DNA of 64,000 bases, taken from contig NC_092568.1 of NCBI RefSeq assembly GCF_037975245.1, forward strand, positions 21,478,501 through 21,542,500, in the 5' to 3' direction. Shown here piece by piece: positions 56,883 through 64,000 of the stretch. The first letter of the stretch is position 1, and the number at the start of each line of letters is the position of its first letter. The translations under genes were made by a program, and so were the position numbers. The DNA comes from Apostichopus japonicus. Taxonomy: Eukaryota > Echinodermata > Holothuroidea > Aspidochirotida > Stichopodidae. The notes under the pieces were generated by a model that saw nothing but the letters and a program-made list of their open reading frames with translations, had not been told where the DNA came from and ran no database searches.

Positions 56883-58540
56883 CAGAGACAATACACTCTT
56901 CTTCTTCATCTGGGAAGATGCATCGAGGTATGGTGACTGCGGAGAGACGAGCTCTTCGCCTCCAGCGGTGTTAGTAAGACTGATGTGTCAGATTTGTTCA
57001 TCCACATAAGATGTACATGTTTCTTTCCTCAGAGAAGGTGTTCGTATTTGTAATAGGATATGTTGGGTAAGATATATGGCCATGAGAGAAAAAGAGGAGA
57101 TTGAATGTTTTTCTTGTCTTGTTCAACATTATGAAATACACCAATTTTACACACATATCGCATTGTGTAGTATGCATACATGATGTGTAAGTGTATTATA
57201 GACTGTATGATAAGGGTAACCTAAGGCTGGAGAGCGTTATGCACGTATGTGTTGTCATCAGGTTTATATCAGGCACCGAAATCGTACACTGTTCACATTG
57301 GCAGGTATAAGGGGTTTAAGCTGTGCACCATAATTTATCGCACAATTTACTTTACTCTTGCTTTAACTTACTGATTAAATTTTACATAATTTTATTCCGA
57401 AGAAAACTACACAATAAGATAAAGTGATGCTACACATATGTTTAACTTCTTTAATATGCAAAAAAAATATATTTTTGAGTTTTGCTAAAGTTTGTTAAAC
57501 ATAATATTTGACAAATTGTTCACACTGAGTTACTACATCATACCCATAAATTAAAATGCTTTACACCTCATAATTCATGGATGCTCGTCCAGCTGTACTT
57601 GATCAAGTCCTGTATGTAGCTAAAATTATACAATGCATGATGAATTCATGGTATTTGCTGGCCGAACAGAGGTGTTTTTTCTAGTAAGTTTGTAGAGAAG
57701 ATTCATGAATTTATGGGTTTTACATTTATTGTATGTTTGCACTTCTACTCTGAAAATAATAAAGACTGCAACAAAGGTATTACTAATTTGATAAGACATA
57801 CGGAAAGACATTTGGAAAGACATGTGATTCAAGATTTACAATCCAAAAATGAGCCCTCAGCCCTAAAACCATCTTTGCATGTCTGTGATTATATTGCTTC
57901 TTGCTAGCTGAGATTGTATAGTTTGCTCATTCTGGTAGTCAAGGAGAAAACACCTAGACCTGATACCATTATGACAACACCATCGTATGGCGACAGCTCT
58001 ACAACATAATAGTGTTATCTTTGATAACTGGGCTCACATTCAAACATTAACAAGCTAGGAACACGACACACAATATTTAATGCCATGTTTAGTGGCAAGG
58101 AAGAGAGAGAGAGAGGGGAGGAGTTGGGGGGGAGACATATTGCAGATCTACATGAGTTATGATATCCAAACCTTTCCAATACATCTAATCTTTTAGAAGT
58201 TAACTGCGATTTACTAAATCAGGGGGGGGGCAGGGGGAAGAAAGAGACATGTTAAGAGTAACTTATACATGCCCATTCGATGATTTCTCGAGTCTTTTTC
58301 AGCCCACATTTTCAATTTTCGACATCTTCAGTTTGACTTGTTATATACCGCACCACGCATAGCACATGTACAGTATACTGTGTACAGCACCATACACCAA
58401 TTTGAATAATGTCACTTACATTATGAACAAAAAAATACTAAAGCCTCTATACTCCCCCCATTTCAAGACACCTTTATACTTTCTCCAAAGCAATTCGGTC
58501 TCTCATTAACTCCACTAACCTACAAAATGTTGCGGAACAT
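56883..58540. other. Mostly AT-rich stretch, nothing recognised
   Basis: G-rich patches lie at 58112-58135 and 58222-58240. A short direct repeat, GGAAAGACATTTGGAAAGACAT, written here as two GGAAAGACAT words, lies at 57801-57822. The 64-codon frame there has no recognised domain. Confidence 0.5.
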
Positions 58541-58940
58541 TTAATATTCCTGGAAGTGAACACTAACAGAATTACCCCAGTTTTGAGAATGACATTTGCT
58601 CGATTGCCGGCATTCCAAAAATGTGTTTTTAGGTTCAAACCGAGATGTTTGTAGAAACATTACGTTATGTCCCGATGTAGGTATATATACCACGACAACG
58701 GTGACAGTATGAGAACCTTCAAACGCCGGAGACTGGCCAAGAGTCGACGGTGTGACGGTTTCAGCAAACCTACCAGATGCCTCATAATCAACTGTTCTTT
58801 TGATCAGGCAGTAAATCCTGCCGAGACAAGTTTTTCCTTCCTGCCTCTCATCTAATCTCGAGGCTAGACTATTCACACGCCGCTGTATCCGAGCAGTATC
58901 AGATAGACGGGAGTGTGATCGGAGGCCTAATCGTCGGGTT
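58541..58940 (-). CDS. Candidate coding block on the minus strand
   Basis: A minus-strand frame stays open for over 125 codons, ending at 58541, in DNA clearly more GC-rich than its surroundings. It includes SRLSDTARIQRRVNSLASRL, RFAETVTPSTLGQSPAFEGS and VVVVYIPTSGHNVMFLQTSR. No simple repeat explains the openness. There is no recognised domain, and the plus strand holds a competing frame from 58804. It could be an exon, or a worn retroelement fragment. Confidence 0.25.
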
Positions 58941-59100
58941 CAACTACCTCTCTATCTCTATTTCTCTACTTATAGTTTTCCACACATACCATTACCCAGA
59001 AGTCTACAGGGAATCGGCAAAGATATTGCAAAACTACCGCTCCTCTTTGGTCGCGATCACCCCGTCGGTCGAGGTGCTGGAATTGGTAAAACTGATATAA
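58804..59100 (+). CDS. Candidate exon for a membrane-protein C terminus
   Basis: A CTGTTCTTTTGATCAG acceptor-like site ends near 58807. From there one frame runs 97 codons to TAA at 59098-59100. It includes SEQYQIDGSVIGG, a hydrophobic stretch LIVGFNYLSISISLLIVF long enough to span a membrane (about residues 45-62), and a tail with HYPEVYRESAKILQNYRSSL and VAITPSVEVLELVKLI. This is the longest open frame in the window that is not made by repeats and has a plausible acceptor. It overlaps the minus-strand candidate 58541-58940 in its first half; at most one is likely to be real. Family not recognised. Confidence 0.28.
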   Translation, partial: SGSKSCRDKFFLPASHLISRLDYSHAAVSEQYQIDGSVIGGLIVGFNYLSISISLLIVFHTYHYPEVYRESAKILQNYRSSLVAITPSVEVLELVKLI

Positions 59101-60853
59101 AGTGAAACGTTTAACAAGCTTCGTACTGCCACTGCTGTCTGATCTGTAGTTTACGAACACACTGGAAAAAACAAAAAGGCACTGAGGTATCCTTAGTTTT
59201 TATTTGGGCAGATTTAACACATGGGCACTCTTGCTGTATCCATTAATGTCACACTTGAATGGAGAGTAAAAGAAGACATTTTTATTTGTTTAAAAATCTG
59301 CTTTCGATAGAAACATGTTTGAACCACATAGTTTCTGTAGTGGAGGAAGTCCCATTGTGATCCTCATATTTACTTTCCTAGTGGTGATATTATTCTATGC
59401 ATGCATATGAAATTGCATACTACTTTCATTTTAAAACATTATTGATGTTGTCCCTTTGGTTGGGTGCAAAAGAGAATAGGATTGTACATATGAAAAAATG
59501 AAATGACCTATCATATGTTTTGTATGTTGAATGTATGTATCAGAAAGTCTGTAAATTAAAGAGTAGAAAATTTAACAAATCCATCTCCTTTACCAAATTA
59601 AATAATCGAAACAAACTCTTCTTACAACAAAAGAAAAACAGCCCTACAAAAGGTTGCAAGAAAAATCCTGTTTCGTTTGAAACACACCATTCTATAGAAC
59701 TCATGTCAGAGACCGGTCATTTCTTTCAATTGGGTAATATATATCATAATGCCAACAGAAGACAGTATTTTTCTCTGCATATTTTCAAGCTGAATTACTT
59801 TAAAAAAAATTGTATTTAAAAGCATGTCATTATTGCCATATTTGGTCATATATTAGTTGTAAATGTCAATATCTTAAAATTATCAATGTTAAATTTTGCA
59901 TAAATAATTGAAAGTGATGAATAAAAGAAAAATAACCATTAAATATTCAACCACATGGCTCAATGATGTCACCTTTAGACTTGCTCAAGTTGATCATTCT
60001 GTCATTACAAACATTTAATATGTACTGAGGTTTTCTGTTGCTGTTTGGGAGAAGTTGCTCATCATAAGATTCTCAATCACATAGCCAAAGGAAATATCTG
60101 AGACTCTTTCTGCTAGCTCGATCTTGAGGATGGGGGGGGGGGGTGGGGAGATGGTACGGAGAAGGGGATGGGATAATCCATCAAATGATTCTTAATATTA
60201 GACCAATGATCATGGTGGTTAGGTTTGCTTGTCCTAGCTGTGGAGGGTGCAGTGAGAAGGGGAGGATGGTTCTTCTTCACAAGATTCTCCAAATGCCAAT
60301 GATATGGTACTTACTGTATAATAAAAGGAGAATTTTTATACTATTTTTCTTTTCCCATTCCTTTTAAGGAATGAGGGGAGTGGGGGAGTGGGTGGAGTGG
60401 GGGTGTGTGGCTGGCTGCATATCTTGGATTAATTATTGATAAAATATCTATTTTACAAACAACATTACATGTAAGACATGTGGAAATTTCCCTAGTCATC
60501 TTCCCGTGTAGTACCCAACACTTGTATTGTAAGTTAATGTTCAAATTGCATAAATGCAACTAACAACAAGTCAAAATATCCACTATATCTTCTTCATGCT
60601 TCCTACATGCTAATTTGCACTGGGCTCTCCTTCATGGCAATGCCCTCATGATAGGAAAAGGTTTAATGTGCCTTCCATTAACATATGACTTCAGGCCTAA
60701 TTTTCTGGGGATGCATTGAATAAAAACCAACCTTCAAAGGGATGTTTGCTAGTGGCTGAAGTTGATGGCTTTAAGAAAAAAAAAAAAAAAAAAAGTTGGA
60801 AAGGTTATGCAAGTTGAGGACTCTAATACACATCTTGATAGCTTATTTTGTAG
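59101..60853. other. AT-rich stretch with A tract and G-rich patches
   Basis: A G12 run lies at 60132-60143 and a GGGGAGTGGGGGAGTGGGTG patch at 60373-60405. An A run of about 19 at 60777-60794 could mark the 3' end of a retroposed copy, but the DNA before it shows no gene-like content. The 99-codon frame 59520-59819 is lysine/asparagine-rich from AT-rich DNA. Confidence 0.5.
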
Positions 60854-60894
60854 GGCAGAAGCAGGGTCAATGATGTCACCATGACAATGGAACT
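60854..60894 (+). CDS. Candidate 41-base microexon
   Basis: CTTATTTTGTAG ends at 60853 and ACT|GTAAGTG follows at 60894/60895, a consensus donor. One frame is open: GRSRVNDVTMTMEL. The signals are good for so short a segment, but no partner exons were found. A similar TCAATGATGTCACC word occurs at about 59962, so part of it may belong to a dispersed repeat. Confidence 0.15.
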
Positions 60895-62203
60895 GTAAGT
60901 GTTTTTGATTTTACTGTATTATATTATCAAAGTTACTTTAATATCCATGGAGGAAAATGACATTTCCGCATAAGAGTGCATTTCGATAAAGTTCGAGTCA
61001 ACTGCAGAGAACATTTGATAGCAGCTGTAAGCAAACGTACTATGTCAAATTTTCAAGTATAAATCACCACAAAGATAATGATAGGATAGCAACCTAACCA
61101 TATTGATATAACAGACCACCTACTGTGATCCCCTCCCTGGTAGAATCAAGGGTTTTCAGCCAGTCAAAACTGTTCACATTCTATCAACCGTTAAAAATAC
61201 CTCAAGTCAAAAACGAGATATCGAGACTATTTTACTCTTTTATTGATTGTCGCATTGCCTGCTTCAAGGAATATACCCCTATAAAAAGCAACTTTTGTCA
61301 ACGACGACGTCGGTTTTCCGTAAGATACCAAATTGAGGCTATTTTTGTCGATAAATGACCCTTTAGTCATAAGAGTTCTGATAAGATACTATAACAGGGA
61401 CTGTAACATAAGTACTGGAGTACATGCTTGAGTTTAATATTCGCAGAGGTAAAGAGTATGTTTTATAAGTAATGCAACTCTACCCAGCAGCTTATTTCCT
61501 TCGCATTATAAACAGAGAACAGTGAGCCAAGAACTGTCTCACATAATTTGCTGCGGGAAAGTCAAGTTGACCGAGTTACTGAACCAGCTTATGGCAACTT
61601 TAATGCATGATTTCTTTGCCAGCTGGCAAATTACAGTTTGCAATGCCCCTCTTCCCTTTTTTATATTCAGAAAAAAGTACTTCCCTTTCACCTTCTTCTT
61701 AGATAGACCGTAATATATTCAGTTGCTAAATTTCTTTTTTCACATCTGTGAACTTTTATGTGCAAAGTGGTTGATTTTGAAGAAACATTCACTGCCTAGT
61801 GTTTCTCACTTTACAGAAAAAAAGAAAAAAAAATGTTGAAAACTGGCAAAAAGCTATTTTGTATGGATAATGGATAATGGATAATTTAACACAAACCAAA
61901 TGTACCTTTGAAATTTCTGTACTATGATGCTTATAAACACAATTTTGGCTATATCGATATCTAGGCAACCTAAGATTAATTTGCAAAAACTACATCTTTG
62001 GGAATATCATCATAAATTAATCAAACAAAAGAACAAGGCTGGGATGGGATGACATTTTAAAAGTTGGCATGTTCAAAGTGTGGTTCTTCCTTACAGTACA
62101 GGACCCCTTGAATAGCACTGAATGGCTCCTTAAGTCCTTCCACCGGGTGCTAAAAGTCACTCCTGTGTTACTCAAATTTTAGACTATATAATAAAAACTA
62201 AAT
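60895..62203. other. AT-rich stretch, nothing recognised
   Basis: A ten-base word, ATGGATAATG-type, repeats three times at 61861-61884 (GGATAATGGATAATGGATAA). No gene recognised. Confidence 0.5.
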
Positions 62204-62403
62204 GGCCACGGTGTCTACATTAACTGTTCGTTATTTTGTTTTTCATTATTTGAGAAAGTCGCAAAGAAAATGAAAAACAAAAAGAACTGTTCCCTTGAAA
62301 GAAGTGGCCACAGTGTCTACATTGACTGTTCGTATTTTGTTTTTCATTATTTGAGAAAGTCGCAAAGAAAAACAAAAACAAAAAGAACTGTTCCCTTGAG
62401 AGA
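62204..62403 (+). repeat. 102-bp tandem duplication
   Basis: Copies start at 62204 and 62306 with GGCCAC(G/A)GTGTCTACATT and share TGAGAAAGTCGCAAAGAAAA and AAAAAGAACTGTTCCCTTGA blocks. They differ by few substitutions and short A-tract indels, so the duplication is fairly recent. Confidence 0.95.
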
Positions 62404-63972
62404 GGCCTCATTCAGTTTCAGTGCTGCCAAAGTTATGTCCCATCTTGTTTTCTATTAAGTGGTAATATAACGAGATGCCTTGCATTGTTAGTAATTAATA
62501 CACACTGAGATGAAACTGTCAGCTGATATACCAACATGGACATCCAGCTTAGATGAGCATCCACATGAATACAAAATGCACACATACAAAGAGGAAACAA
62601 ATTTAAGAGAGGCGATGAGAAAGCCAGACAGTGTCTCACAAACCCTGTCCCCCTCGGCGCACAAAGAAAAACAGTCAATTTAGAGAGGAGAGAATGAAGC
62701 CAAACAGTGCCCCACAATTACTCCCTCCCCCCCCCACCTTTTAAGGGATATCTAACTGAAAAGTTTTAATGATATTATTATTACATATTCAGAAATCATT
62801 AACTTAATTTTGTCTTATGAATTTTATCCCCTTTGCCATACTATAGATGGCCCTGAGCTGCATTTTATGTGTTAAAAGCAAGAAGAATTTAAAAATTCTA
62901 GTGTGCAATTAAACCATGAATTCAGATACTAAAGTAGTCATTAAAATTTAACTCCAAAGTTCATCAACTTTGTAGAAAAAGGGCAAAAAAAAAGGATTAA
63001 GGAGTGATCAAAAAGGAAGTCAGATAGAACAAAAGTCTTGAAGGAGATGATCATGCAGGAAGATGGTTCTTCCGATAGAGTACTTATCACACAACAACTA
63101 TTTTTAAATTTAAAACAACAAATTGTGCTCCTTTTGAGATAAACTTGCAAATTGAGTCTATAAAACTAAAGAACTACAATGATATGAAGAAGAAGGAAAC
63201 AGATTTTTTTCAACTACTGTATATGTAATTAAGTAAGTAAGTGAAATAGAAAGCAGTGCAGAATTTTCGTAACTTAGGGTTAAGTAAATATTCCTTCCCT
63301 TCTCTAGCTTTCAACAAAATAAAGGCAACTTTATAGAACAAACTTGTGATGTTAAATTTACTCATCTTATTATACTGATAGAGCAGTAAGAATTGGTGCC
63401 AACTGACTCTTCAGAATGTCACAGTTTTAAGAATTAAAACGGTTGCTAAGCAGAAAGCAACCAGCATAAAAGAAAGACAGTGGTCATGTGATACTTGTTT
63501 AAAATCGTCGAATGATGGAGCTCTTATGCAAATGACCAATGCCATTGACATATGTACAGTATATATGCACACACATCTAATTTATGCTCAATTGTTCCTG
63601 GTGTGTATTCACGTTTCTAATCTACTATCACACGATACGACCCTCATAATTTATCAACAGGTCTGAATCATGTGGTGGTGATTAATTAATTAATTAGTGT
63701 GAAACTTTCTTTAATAACAACCTGGTGTCCTGGAAATTTATAATGCTTCATTGGTTTAATTTGAAAACCTCTGATGAGTCTGCAATTGCATGTTTTCTGC
63801 TGCGAGTTTGGTCAACTCGGCATATTATCTAACAAGATTGTGGCAAATTTGACAAAACATGTAACCTTCTTTTACATATCAAACACTTCGACAACAAAAA
63901 CGAGCAAGCTACTCAATTGCCTCCCTTTAACTGCAGCACTCTTAATTGTCCTTAATCTCTTCTCTTTTTCAG
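62404..63972. other. AT-rich stretch, nothing recognised
   Basis: A C9 run lies near 62727-62735. The 94-codon minus frame 62433-62717 has no splice support or known domain. The stretch ends in the pyrimidine-rich acceptor described next. Confidence 0.5.
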
Positions 63973-64000
63973 CTCTCAAAACTAGTCTGCTAATTTTATA
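63973..64000 (+). CDS. Possible exon start cut by the window end
   Basis: TTAATCTCTTCTCTTTTTCAG, among the longest polypyrimidine acceptors in the window, ends at 63972. Of the three frames downstream only one is open to the last base (LKTSLLIL); the others meet TAA or TAG within 22 bases. The exon, if real, continues beyond the window. Confidence 0.22.

Noticed and set aside
60777-60794. Poly(A) tail of a processed pseudogene
   Set aside because: The upstream DNA has no recognisable exon content or target-site duplication.

Overview
This window looks like gene-poor nuclear DNA of an animal, probably a marine invertebrate. That is a judgement from style (very A+T-rich sequence, GT-AG-type splice signals, many satellites and fold-back elements, a Penelope-type hammerhead-like motif, abundant G or C homopolymers); an echinoderm would fit but the sequence does not prove it. 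There are no bacterial hallmarks: no long ORFs, operons, Shine-Dalgarno-led genes, CRISPR array, rRNA or convincing tRNA. I recognise no protein family anywhere. The longest open frames are by-products of tandem repeats or low-complexity DNA.

Layout. 1-5.6 kb: AT-rich sequence with an 85-bp triplet repeat (3469-3723) and a 171-bp duplication whose second copy carries an internal inversion (4405-4762). 5.6-17.2 kb: the most exon-like part, with small GC-raised blocks and good splice sites (5596-5654, 11237-11659, 15562-17131). It also holds a fold-back element with 142-bp terminal inverted repeats (6744-7241) and a 358-bp AT-rich palindrome (14497-14854). 17-34 kb: AT-rich sequence with small duplications, a 141-bp repeat (19937-20252), an ATC microsatellite (25680-25905) and a GC-rich 166-bp fold-back (28886-29051). 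34-36.7 kb: a 25-bp-stem hairpin (34197-34272) and a 142-bp tandem array (35879-36632). 42.1-45.5 kb: a satellite domain that grades from short hairpin-bearing repeats, through ~72-bp units, to a 92-bp array of about 12 copies. 48.2-49.7 kb: a 39-bp minisatellite with two alternating variants, and a small daughter array beside a 45-aa ORF. 52.4-53.0 kb: a probable Penelope-like element remnant with a hammerhead-like core on the minus strand. 55.5-62.4 kb: further duplications and three exon-like blocks. The window ends just after a strong 3' splice-acceptor signal (63972).

No genes can be shown to work together. The best reading is intergenic or long-intron DNA with a few possible small exons, shaped mainly by tandem duplication and by fold-back elements. 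All coding calls are low-confidence because GC-raised islands here are open in several frames at once.
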